DNA of 43,753 nt from Candidatus Bacteroides merdigallinarum (GTDB taxonomy: Bacteria; Bacteroidota; Bacteroidia; Bacteroidales; Bacteroidaceae), in NCBI GenBank assembly GCA_019116285.1, contig DXBX01000090.1, positions 1 through 43,753 of the forward strand. The letters are read 5' to 3'. Shown one piece after another: positions 27,547-35,445 of this stretch. Positions within the stretch are counted from its first letter, which is position 1. Each line of letters opens with the position of its first letter. The notes below the pieces were generated by a model. That model had not been told where the DNA came from. It saw only the letters and a program-made list of their open reading frames with translations, and ran no database searches. The translations under genes were made by a program, and so were the position numbers.

Positions 27547-27942
27547 CTACTGTTTCAACCATTTCCAGGCCGGAAGTATGTGTATGCGTTTGCCGTCCTG
27601 TTCAATCTCCTCCTCTTGAAATGTTGTGACAATCAGCCCTTTATCCAAATGATAAGTCTCCATAGCCTCAGTCAAGCCTCGGATTTCCCGTTCGCGCGTG
27701 CCATAAAAGTCAAAGGCATGGCACACTTGTATGGCTTTCGTTACTCTAAAACCGTCGCGCACCACGAAGTCGCATTCGCTGTTTCCGGACTGGTGGTAAA
27801 AGACTTCTTTCGCCTTCCGACGCAATTCGATATAGACCAGATTCTCCAACAACCTACTTGCGCTTTGAGGAATTAATGATTTGCAAATCATACGATTATT
27901 TCCATTCCAAACGAGGGATAATCTGCATTTATTTCTATTCAT
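27547..27942 (-). pseudogene. C-terminal fragment of a DUF4143-type ATPase
   Basis: About 110 recognisable codons on the minus strand: LLENLVYIELRRKAKEVFYH, then ECDFVVRDGFRVTKAIQVC, the C-terminal DUF4143 domain of AAA ATPases that normally have about 390-400 residues. The Walker A and B motifs are absent and no remnant of the N-terminal half is adjacent. The ATG at 27942 is not a credible native start. It belongs to a different ATPase family from the fragments at 27020-27383. The DNA from 27943 to 28152 shows no gene. Confidence 0.75.
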
Positions 27943-28152
27943 AATAGCAATAAACCCCGATTTCTTTCATCTATGATAGTGAATATCGATGCCTGCCACA
28001 ATGTACGGGCACTCGTCACGTCGTTTCTGTTTGAATAAATATTTTTACATCACACTCGCTTTTTCTTCTGTCGCTTCAACCTTCCCATCCACATTATATG
28101 CTTGGGGAATCCTATGCCTCCCTGCCTCCCTCTGAGGCGTACACAGACACCG

Positions 28153-28288
28153 GGTAGAAACCGGGTACCAAAAAATGTCGACTACTCCTGCCGCAAATGA
28201 CTATGTATGAAAGCTATAAACATCGAACCGGTAGAATACAGGTAGAAAAACTCCCGTCCAGATGCGGGATAACTGCCTGGAAATCAAT
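28153..28288 (+). repeat. Accessory-site region of cassette 3
   Basis: GGTAGAAACCGGGTA (28153-28167) and GGTAGAATACAGGTA (28230-28244), 77 bp apart, then CTGGAAATCAAT at 28277. The second repeat starts 125 bp before the core at 28355. Confidence 0.7.
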
Positions 28289-28354
28289 CCGGCAATGAAG
28301 AATCACTGAGTTCTATCAATGAACGATATTGCTGATTATGAGCTGATTATCTAG

Positions 28355-28373
28355 TACCAAGTTCCGCGGGAAC
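28355..28373 (+). repeat. Shufflon recombination core, silent cassette 3
   Basis: TACCAAGTTCCGCGGGAAC, identical over 19 bp to the other three cores and inverted relative to the expressed copy. It marks the 5' limit of the cassette 3 susC frame. Confidence 0.9.
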
Positions 28374-31146
28374 TATAGTAGTATCCTACGTGGGTATGCA
28401 GACGGAAGAGGTTGATATCCAGCCGAATATGAGCATCGTTATGAAGACGAACGATGAGATGCTGGAAGAAGTGGTCATCGTCGGCTATGGTACGGCCAAG
28501 AAGTTGGGATCGGTGGTCGGATCACTGGGAACAGTGAACAATGAGACCATTGAGAAGACACCTGCTACGAACTTCACGGACGCTCTTTCCGGACAGGTTT
28601 CCGGTCTGTCGGTATTGTCCAATACGGGTGACCCGACAGCTACGGCTTCTATCCGCCTGCGTGGTGTCAGCTCTATCAATGCCGGTACGACGCCGTTGTT
28701 CATCTTGGATGGTGCGCCTATCTCGTCCAGCGTGTTCAACACTCTGAACCCGAATGACATTGAGAACATTACGGTGCTGAAGGACGCTGCTTCCACGGCT
28801 ATCTACGGTTCGCGTGCTGCCAACGGTGTCATTGTGATTACCAGTAAGAAAGGTAAGTTCGACCAGAAAGCTACGGTGACCCTGCGCGGACAGTATGGTT
28901 TCTCCAATATGGTAAAGGACCAGCAAGAGATGATGAATGCTTCGCAGTTCTTGCAATTCCGCGAAATGATCGGTGCTCCTGCCGCACAAGCTGCTTATGA
29001 TGCCGTCAACCTCTATGGTATTGATACTGACTGGCGTAAGGAAGTGTTTGACAACAATGCGCCCATGTATCAGGTGGATGCCAGCATCCGTGGCGGTGGT
29101 AGCAACGTGTCCTACTATCTCTCCCTCAACCACCATGACCAGCAGGGTATTATTGCCCAGTCCGGCATACGTCGTGAGTCTTTGCGCTTCAATTTCGATG
29201 CGCGCATCAAACCGTGGTTGAAGGTGGGCTTGCAGTCTAACTTGGGTTTCAACCAGTATGAGACGAACAACGAGGTAAACGCCGATGGTATTTACGGCAC
29301 GAACCCGGCCGTGTTTGCCCGTCAGGCTTTCCCCTATGATTCTCCTTATTATTATACGGTGGATGAGAACGGCAATATCCAGTGGGGCGAACGTGCCCAG
29401 TATCTGCACTTCACGCAGATGCCTACTGTGGACTATATCAATGACAACCGTGAGGTGACGCGCAAGCAGGTGACTGCCAACATTAACCTGTATGAGGAAC
29501 TGACGCCCATCAAGGGCTTGACTATCCGTGCCCAGCAGGCTGTGGATGCCTTTGACTATAACTTGGATAACATCGGTTATCAGCGTGATAATCTGGTAAC
29601 GCCGATGGGGGACACGTATAACGGTTCTACGGGTTATCGTCAGGAGAGTTTCCAACGCTATTATTCCTTCACGTACACCAATACGGCGGAGTATAAATTC
29701 AATATCGATGATCACAACGTGACGGTATTGGCCGGTCAGGAATCCATCATTACGAAGAGCAATTCTTTCGGTGTGTTTGCCGAAGGACATACGGACAACC
29801 GGCAGTTGCTGTTGACGCAAGGTACATCGGTGTCCATTGACAACTTGTCGCACAGCATTTCGGAGAGCGTGTTCAACTCCTACTTCTTCACGGGCAGTTA
29901 CAACTATGCCGAGAAATACTATGCAGATTTCAGCTTCCGTCGTGACGGTAGCTCCAAGTTCGCTCCGGACAACCGTTGGGCCAGCTTCTGGTCAGTGGGT
30001 GCCATGTGGAATGCCAAGAAAGAGAATTTCCTGGCCGACGTGGATTGGCTGAATGAATTGGAGGTGAAGGCCAGCTATGGTACGACGGGTAACTCCTCTA
30101 TCGACGACTATATGTTTTACGGCCTGATTGGCAGCGGCAGCATCTATAACGGACAGGGTTCGTTGGGTATCTCGCAGGCCAGCAACTATGACCTGACATG
30201 GGAGACTGTGGCTTCAGCCAACGTGGGTGTCAGCTTCCGCGTGTTCGACCGTGTGGGTGTGGAGATTGATGCTTACCACCGCAAGACTACCGACCTGCTG
30301 ATGCAGATTCCTTACTCCTACACGACGGGTTACGGTTCCGGTTGGGGCAATATCGGCGCCATGGTCAACAAGGGTGTGGACATCAATCTGAATGTGGACA
30401 TTCTGAAGCTGCGCGATTTCGAGTGGAAACTCCGTGCCAACATGAACTACAACAAGAACGAAATCACCGAACTGTTCAACGGCCGTGATGAATACGCTTT
30501 GCCGGATTACGGTATGATGTACAAGGTGGGCCACTCCATCGGTGAACTCTATTATGTGCGCCGTGCCGGTGTAGACCCCCGCGACGGTCAGCAAATCTGG
30601 TATGACAAGGACGGTAACCTGACGAAAGTGTACAACGAAGAGCGTGACGCCGTATTGTTGGGCAAGGACTTGTATGCTCCCCTTACAGGCGGTTTCGGCA
30701 CCAGCATCAGCTGGAAGGGATTGACGGTTAGCGCCGATTTTACATGGGCAGCCAACAAGTACATGATCAGTAACGATAACTACTTCCTTGAGAATCCGAA
30801 CTTCGCCACTCAGTTCAACCAGACAACCAAGATGCTGAACATGTGGACCACGCCGGGACAGGTGACGGACGTGCCCCACTATACGTCTCAAATCCAGTTC
30901 GACGACCACTTGGTGGAGAACGCTTCCTTCATGCGTCTGAAGAACCTGACCGTGCAGTATGCTCTGCCGAAGGCTGTGTTGAAACACCTGGGCGACGTGC
31001 AGAACATCAACGTGTTCTTCACCGGACGTAACCTGTGGACGGTGACTCCGTTCAGCGGCTATGACCCCGAACCGGACAGCAACCTGGTGGCTTTCTTCTA
31101 TCCTAACACAAGACAACTCGTATTCGGTGCAGAAATAACCTTTTAA
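28357..31146 (+). CDS. Silent SusC body, cassette 3 (no start codon, signal peptide or promoter)
   Basis: An intact 929-codon frame that starts in the core (PSSAGTIVVSYVGMQTEEVDIQPN) and ends LVFGAEITF. Contains the plug signature DAASTAIYGSRAANGVIVITSKKG and a full, somewhat shorter barrel. After the first 35 codons it diverges strongly from cassettes 1 and 2 and the expressed gene, so it probably imports something different. The first 66 codons are absent; joining at the core would give a 995-residue receptor. The only possible initiation codon near the start is a GTG (28390) without export signal. No internal stops. Followed after 15 bp by its susD. Confidence 0.9.
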   Translation, partial: PSSAGTIVVSYVGMQTEEVDIQPNMSIVMKTNDEMLEEVVIVGYGTAKKLGSVVGSLGTVNNETIEKTPATNFTDALSGQVSGLSVLSNTGDPTATASIRLRGVSSINAGTTPLFILDGAPISSSVFNTLNPNDIENITVLKDAASTAIYGSRAANGVIVITSKKGKFDQKATVTLRGQYGFSNMVKDQQEMMNASQFLQFREMIGAPAAQAAYDAVNLYGIDTDWRKEVFDNNAPMYQVDASIRGGGSNVSYYLSLNHHDQQGIIAQSGIRRESLRFNFDARIKPWLKVGLQSNLGFNQYETNNEVNADGIYGTNPAVFARQAFPYDSPYYYTVDENGNIQWGERAQYLHFTQMPTVDYINDNREVTRKQVTANINLYEELTPIKGLTIRAQQAVDAFDYNLDNIGYQRDNLVTPMGDTYNGSTGYRQESFQRYYSFTYTNTAEYKFNIDDHNVTVLAGQESIITKSNSFGVFAEGHTDNRQLLLTQGTSVSIDNLSHSISESVFNSYFFTGSYNYAEKYYADFSFRRDGSSKFAPDNRWASFWSVGAMWNAKKENFLADVDWLNELEVKASYGTTGNSSIDDYMFYGLIGSGSIYNGQGSLGISQASNYDLTWETVASANVGVSFRVFDRVGVEIDAYHRKTTDLLMQIPYSYTTGYGSGWGNIGAMVNKGVDINLNVDILKLRDFEWKLRANMNYNKNEITELFNGRDEYALPDYGMMYKVGHSIGELYYVRRAGVDPRDGQQIWYDKDGNLTKVYNEERDAVLLGKDLYAPLTGGFGTSISWKGLTVSADFTWAANKYMISNDNYFLENPNFATQFNQTTKMLNMWTTPGQVTDVPHYTSQIQFDDHLVENASFMRLKNLTVQYALPKAVLKHLGDVQNINVFFTGRNLWTVTPFSGYDPEPDSNLVAFFYPNTRQLVFGAEITF

Positions 31147-31161
31147 TTAAGAAACAAGATT

Positions 31162-32679
31162 ATGAAGATTAAGAAATATGCTTTGGCAGCCGTGGTGGCT
31201 GCCGGTACCTTGCTCACTTCGTGTGACATGGACTTGCGTCCCGTCGGTGCCTTGGACGACCAGACGGCCATCCAGTCCGTGAATGACTGCCTCCGTTTCC
31301 GCAACGGACTTTACTCCAGCCTGCGTGGCCTGACCACGGGATCGTATGTGTATGCTTCCGACTTGCAGGCCGATGAATTCCAAGCTACTACGTATTACGG
31401 CAACCGCATGGGCTTCTTCACGTCCGGCAACATCCTGTCTTCTGACGGCGATATCACCGGCTATTGGAGTGGTTGCTACAGCGTCATCAATTCCGCCAAC
31501 TACCTCATCGAGCGCATGCAGCCCCTGCTGGCCAACGAAGAGGGCTTGAGCCAGGAAGACCGCGACGCTTTGACACGCTATAATGCCGAGGCCCACTTTG
31601 TCCGTGCTTATGTTTACTATTGGCTGATGCAACGTTTCTGCGAGGACTATTCCACGGAAACGGCCCAGGCCGAGCACAAAGGTTTGCCGCTGGTGACGGT
31701 GTATAATCCTACCGGTAACTCCGGCGCGTATCCCGCCCGCAGCACACAGGACGAGACGTATGCCTTGATTGATGCTGACCTGCAGGTGGCCTATGATGGC
31801 TTGACACAGTTTGAGCAGGAAGACCAGAGCTGCCTGGAGCCCAATGCGCCTTATCTGTCCACTTATGCCATCCGTGCTTTCCAGGCCCGCATGGCTTTGC
31901 AGAAAGGAGACAATACTACGGCGTTGAACTATGCGCAGGAGGTTATCAACTCCGGCCTCTATCCGCTGACAGAAATCGAGGATTATGTCACGATGTGGAC
32001 AGAAGATGAGGGTTCGGAAGTGATTTTCCGTCCGTTCATGTCTGCTCAGGAGTTGGGCAACTCTACGGGTGGTACCTATTTGGCCATTAATCAGGACAAT
32101 GCCGACTATGTGCCTACCTATGATGTCCTGGCCATGTATGGCGAGGGGGATATCCGTTTCAATGCCTTCTTCAATGTGTGGGAACTGGGCGACCAGCAGA
32201 TTCCGGCCTATGTGTTCTATAAGTACCCGGGCAATGAGAGCCTGAAGACCGGCAGCGATCCCAACTATATGAACATGCCGAAGGTGTTCCGCGCCAGCGA
32301 AATGTATCTGATTGCTGCTGAGGCTGCCGTGGAAAGCAACGCGACGCTGGCCAACCAGTATCTGAACGACTTGCGTGCCAAGCGCATCGAGGGTTACGAG
32401 CCTGTCACCTATTCCGGTGTAGCTCTGCGCGATGCTGTCCGCAGCGAGCGTCAGAAGGAACTGCTGGGTGAGGGCTTCCGTCTTTTCGATCTGCGCCGTT
32501 GGAACTTGGGCTTTGCCCGTAATCCGGAGCATCCGGAGAGCGACGTGGCCAGCATCTTGGTGCCCACCAGTGTCAGCGTCAGCTATGCGGCCGATGATCA
32601 CCGTTTCGTATGGCCCATCCCGTCCGACGAACTGCAGACCAACCCGCAGATGGCCGGCCAGCAGAATCCCGGTTATTGA
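31162..32679 (+). CDS. SusD/RagB-family lipoprotein of cassette 3
   Basis: A 505-residue SusD homologue. Signal peptide MKIKKYALAAVVAAGTLLTSC with lipobox Cys at about 21, then MDLRPVGALDDQTAIQSVNDC. SusD features include AEAHFVRAYVYYWLMQRF, ASEMYLIAAEAAVESNATLANQYLN, and RQKELLGEGFRLFDLRRWNL near the C-terminus. Complete, 15 bp after the silent susC body, same strand. It belongs to the classical SusD branch and is distinct from the related pair in cassettes 1 and 2. Expected to work at the cell surface with the cassette 3 SusC once transcribed. Confidence 0.94.
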   Translation: MKIKKYALAAVVAAGTLLTSCDMDLRPVGALDDQTAIQSVNDCLRFRNGLYSSLRGLTTGSYVYASDLQADEFQATTYYGNRMGFFTSGNILSSDGDITGYWSGCYSVINSANYLIERMQPLLANEEGLSQEDRDALTRYNAEAHFVRAYVYYWLMQRFCEDYSTETAQAEHKGLPLVTVYNPTGNSGAYPARSTQDETYALIDADLQVAYDGLTQFEQEDQSCLEPNAPYLSTYAIRAFQARMALQKGDNTTALNYAQEVINSGLYPLTEIEDYVTMWTEDEGSEVIFRPFMSAQELGNSTGGTYLAINQDNADYVPTYDVLAMYGEGDIRFNAFFNVWELGDQQIPAYVFYKYPGNESLKTGSDPNYMNMPKVFRASEMYLIAAEAAVESNATLANQYLNDLRAKRIEGYEPVTYSGVALRDAVRSERQKELLGEGFRLFDLRRWNLGFARNPEHPESDVASILVPTSVSVSYAADDHRFVWPIPSDELQTNPQMAGQQNPGY

Positions 32680-32709
32680 TTTGTTGTCTAACTTAAAAAG
32701 AACAAAAAC

Positions 32710-33609
32710 ATGAAACTGAAGAACATATTTATTTCCTTGCTGGCTGCCATGACAATGGTCGCCTGCTCGGACGATGACGCAAGCTGGAACAGCGGTGCCG
32801 CTACCGTTGAGATGGGGCAGTCGGAAATCTCGGTAAGAGAAAACTCCGGCATCTTCAATGTACCTATCGTGGTATCCGGCGAACAGAACGATTATATCCG
32901 TGTCACGGTCGAGGTGGCTGAAACGGGTGAGCACCCCGCCATGGAGGATGTACACTATTATGTGACTTCCAAGAGCATCGTCATTCCGGCCGATGCCACG
33001 AGCGGTACCATTGAAATTTCTGCTGTGGATGATAATGATATCAACGATGCCCGCACGTTCACGGTGACCATCGTGAGCGCAGAAGGTGCAGAGGTCGGTT
33101 CGCAGGCTGTGACAACGGTAGAGTTGCGCGACGAGGATTCAGATTTCTATGAGAAGCTGAAAGGCAAGTGGAATTTGAACGGCATTAGTGCTCAGAATGG
33201 TGAAGCTGTTGCATGGAGCGCGACAATTACCAGTGTGGCCGAAGGCGAAGCCGGTTATGGTGAGGAACTTATTCTGATGGGTTGGAATGGACAGTCTGCT
33301 TTGACTCTCAACTTGCTCTATCATTACGATGTGGCCTCTCAAACCGGTTCTGTAGAGATTCTGTACGGAACAACGATGGGTCAGCTGAATTTCACGGGCT
33401 TGGGCGTGTGTGATGTCGTGGCCGGTTCCGTAAATGAGGCTGGAAGCATCTATGTACCAGATTCCGGTTCTATTCCGGGTACTTGGAATGCGGATATGAC
33501 CGAGGTTACCTTTGACCCGAATGCAGCCTTGATAGGTGCTGTGGTTCAAGGCGGAGCTATCCAAGGCTACTATGGCGGCTTGTTGGGTGATATCACGTTG
33601 ACGAAGTAA
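32710..33609 (+). CDS. Lipoprotein with Calx-beta-like domain, third gene of cassette 3
   Basis: A 299-residue lipoprotein with signal MKLKNIFISLLAAMTMVAC (lipobox MVAC, Cys 19). Residues about 35-140 fit a Calx-beta-like beta-sandwich (ISVRENSGIFNVPIVV ... GTIEISAVDDNDINDARTFTVTI ... VELRDED). The remaining C-terminal half is unassigned and glycine-rich at the end (QGYYGGLLGDITLTK). It is 30 bp after susD and closes the cassette 3 operon before a terminator. Its place matches SusE/SusF-type accessory binding proteins, but it shares little sequence with the third genes of the other cassettes. Confidence 0.82.
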   Translation: MKLKNIFISLLAAMTMVACSDDDASWNSGAATVEMGQSEISVRENSGIFNVPIVVSGEQNDYIRVTVEVAETGEHPAMEDVHYYVTSKSIVIPADATSGTIEISAVDDNDINDARTFTVTIVSAEGAEVGSQAVTTVELRDEDSDFYEKLKGKWNLNGISAQNGEAVAWSATITSVAEGEAGYGEELILMGWNGQSALTLNLLYHYDVASQTGSVEILYGTTMGQLNFTGLGVCDVVAGSVNEAGSIYVPDSGSIPGTWNADMTEVTFDPNAALIGAVVQGGAIQGYYGGLLGDITLTK

Positions 33610-33643
33610 TCCATCCGGGATACATTACCCTGTAAAAGTGTTT

Positions 33644-33683
33644 AAAGGGCGCGCGCGGCCAGTCCGTGCACGCCCTTTCTTTT
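33644..33683 (+). terminator. Terminator of cassette 3
   Basis: AAAGGGCG (33644-33651) pairs with CGCCCTTT (33671-33678) across a GC-rich loop and is followed by CTTTT. It separates the shufflon operon from the protease gene. Confidence 0.7.
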
Positions 33684-33690
33684 CCAAGGG

Positions 33691-33772
33691 TATTCCCGTC
33701 CGTGAGCGTCGGCTCCCGCGAGCGCGCTCGCCGGTACCGGCGAACACGTTCGTCGGTTCTCGCGCAGACGGA
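33691..33772. repeat. Dispersed GC-rich element with 22-bp period, copy 2
   Basis: Opens with TATTCCCG and, 8 bases later, has units starting CGTCGGCT (33707), CGCCGGTA (33729) and CGTCGGTT (33751), exactly 22 bp apart, matching copy 1 at 6289-6370 in order and orientation. Quasi-palindromes CGAGCGCGCTCG (33719) and CGAACACGTTCG (33741) are also 22 bp apart. Outer flanks CCGTCCGT (33696) and ACGGACGG (33768) are inverted repeats. Confidence 0.8.
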
Positions 33773-33822
33773 CGGTGAATTACCGTAATCTACACATTAT
33801 TTATATTATAGACAAACTATCC

Positions 33823-35445
33823 ATGAGAAAGTACCTTTTCTTAAGTCTGTTCCTGACACTGACCGTTTCCCTGTGGGGCAAGCATGTGCCCGAACAGCAG
33901 GCAGGCCGGGCGGCCGCCACCTTCATGCGTGCCCGTACCTCATTGGCCGTGAGCGTGCGGAGTATCGAGCCCGGTGGAGACGGGCCGAGTTATTATGTCA
34001 TCAATCTGAATCCGCGGGGGTGGGTCATCGTTTCGGCCGATGACGTGGCAACCCCCATCCTGGGTTATTCGCCCACGGGCAGTCTGCAGGCCGACCGTAT
34101 GCCTGACAATATGCGCGGCCTGTTGGACGGCTATGAGAGCCAGATACGCGAGATTGCCTCGCTCACTTCCGAACCTCATCCCGACTGGGTGTCCGTCGGT
34201 GCCCTGACCCGTGCGGTGGGTGGACCGGTAGTGGAGCCGTTGATTCAGGTGAACTGGAACCAAAGCGCTCCCTACAATGCTTATTGTCCGCAGGGAACGG
34301 CTCTGGTGGGTTGCGTGGCGGTGGCGATGAGCCAGGCCATGAGCGTGCAACGGTATCCGGATCGCCCGCAGGGCAGTGTCAGCTATGCCACTCCGAACTA
34401 CGGCGGCTTGTCCATTGATTTTAATAGTGAGCAGGCCTATAATTGGAATGACATTTTGTCCGGTGCCGATGAATACGGGGAGGCCGCCCGCCTGATGTAT
34501 CATGCCGGCATGTCGGTGGAGATGGACTATGGCACGGACGGTTCGGGCATTCCCAGCAACGAGGTGAACCGCATCACTGATGCGTTGAAAGAGAATTTCT
34601 CCTATCCCGAAAGCGTGCACTACATTTGGCGCGACCAGTATGACGGCGATTGGGAGCAGTTGCTGGTGAATGAACTGAGTGCCGGGCGCGCCATCATCTA
34701 CAATGCCGTGGACACCAAGGGCAATTACGGTCACAGCTTCAACTTCGATGGTTACGACGGCGAAGGCCGCTTCCATGTCAACTGGGGTTGGGGCGGCATG
34801 GGCAACGGTTACTTCGGTGTGAACAACCTGCGCGACCTGGCCATGGACATGGATTATGATGCGGGGCACGTGGCCGTCATCGGCATTGGCGCACCCGACC
34901 AGGTCCTGAAAGACATCACCCTGAGCAATCTGCACATTGAGGAGGGCCTGCCTGCCGGAGCCGTGGTGGGACAACTGCAGGTAAACGGTGCGGCTCCGCA
35001 GGCTTCCTACCAAGTGAATGTGCATGGGACGTATGATGCCGCAACGGGCGGATACCGCGAGGTGCCTTTCGCTGTCCGGGGGGACATGCTGGTGACGACA
35101 GCCGTACTGGATGCGGCGGACGAGACGTGGGCCGTGGAAATCACTGTGGACGATACGGAGAGCGGTACTTCGCTGACCCAGGGATTCCGCGTTCATGTGG
35201 ACCCGTGGCGCAGCCTGGAGGAAAGCACATCCTTGCACTACGACCGTCAGACCGGCCGCATGAGGTTGCAGACCAAGCATAATGTCAGCTATGTACTGTC
35301 CGACCTTACCGGTCGTACTTTGCAGAACGGTACGCTGGAACCCCTGCCGGAACTGACGATAGACACGAATGTCCTGCCGGATGGCGGATTCCGCATCGAA
35401 CTGACGTGTGGGGAAGAAAAGAAAAGTATTCAGATAATAAAATGA
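33823..35445 (+). CDS. Secreted C10-family (streptopain-like) cysteine protease
   Basis: A 540-residue protease precursor. The ATG at 33823 gives a clean signal peptide (MRKYLFLSLFLTLTVSLWG); the frame extends 16 codons upstream but without an export signal, so that start is rejected. The propeptide (about 20-130) includes YYVINLNPRGWVIVSADD, typical of the C10 pro-region. The catalytic Cys164 lies in GTALVGCVAVAMSQAM and the catalytic His304 in NYGHSFNFDGYDG, followed by the FHVNWGWGGMGNGYF stretch. The C-terminal 180 residues are beta-rich and end in a sorting-domain-like segment (LSDLTGRTLQNGTLEPLPEL ... GGFRIEL). It probably degrades host or dietary protein outside the cell. Its stop overlaps the next gene's start. 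Confidence 0.92.
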   Translation: MRKYLFLSLFLTLTVSLWGKHVPEQQAGRAAATFMRARTSLAVSVRSIEPGGDGPSYYVINLNPRGWVIVSADDVATPILGYSPTGSLQADRMPDNMRGLLDGYESQIREIASLTSEPHPDWVSVGALTRAVGGPVVEPLIQVNWNQSAPYNAYCPQGTALVGCVAVAMSQAMSVQRYPDRPQGSVSYATPNYGGLSIDFNSEQAYNWNDILSGADEYGEAARLMYHAGMSVEMDYGTDGSGIPSNEVNRITDALKENFSYPESVHYIWRDQYDGDWEQLLVNELSAGRAIIYNAVDTKGNYGHSFNFDGYDGEGRFHVNWGWGGMGNGYFGVNNLRDLAMDMDYDAGHVAVIGIGAPDQVLKDITLSNLHIEEGLPAGAVVGQLQVNGAAPQASYQVNVHGTYDAATGGYREVPFAVRGDMLVTTAVLDAADETWAVEITVDDTESGTSLTQGFRVHVDPWRSLEESTSLHYDRQTGRMRLQTKHNVSYVLSDLTGRTLQNGTLEPLPELTIDTNVLPDGGFRIELTCGEEKKSIQIIK

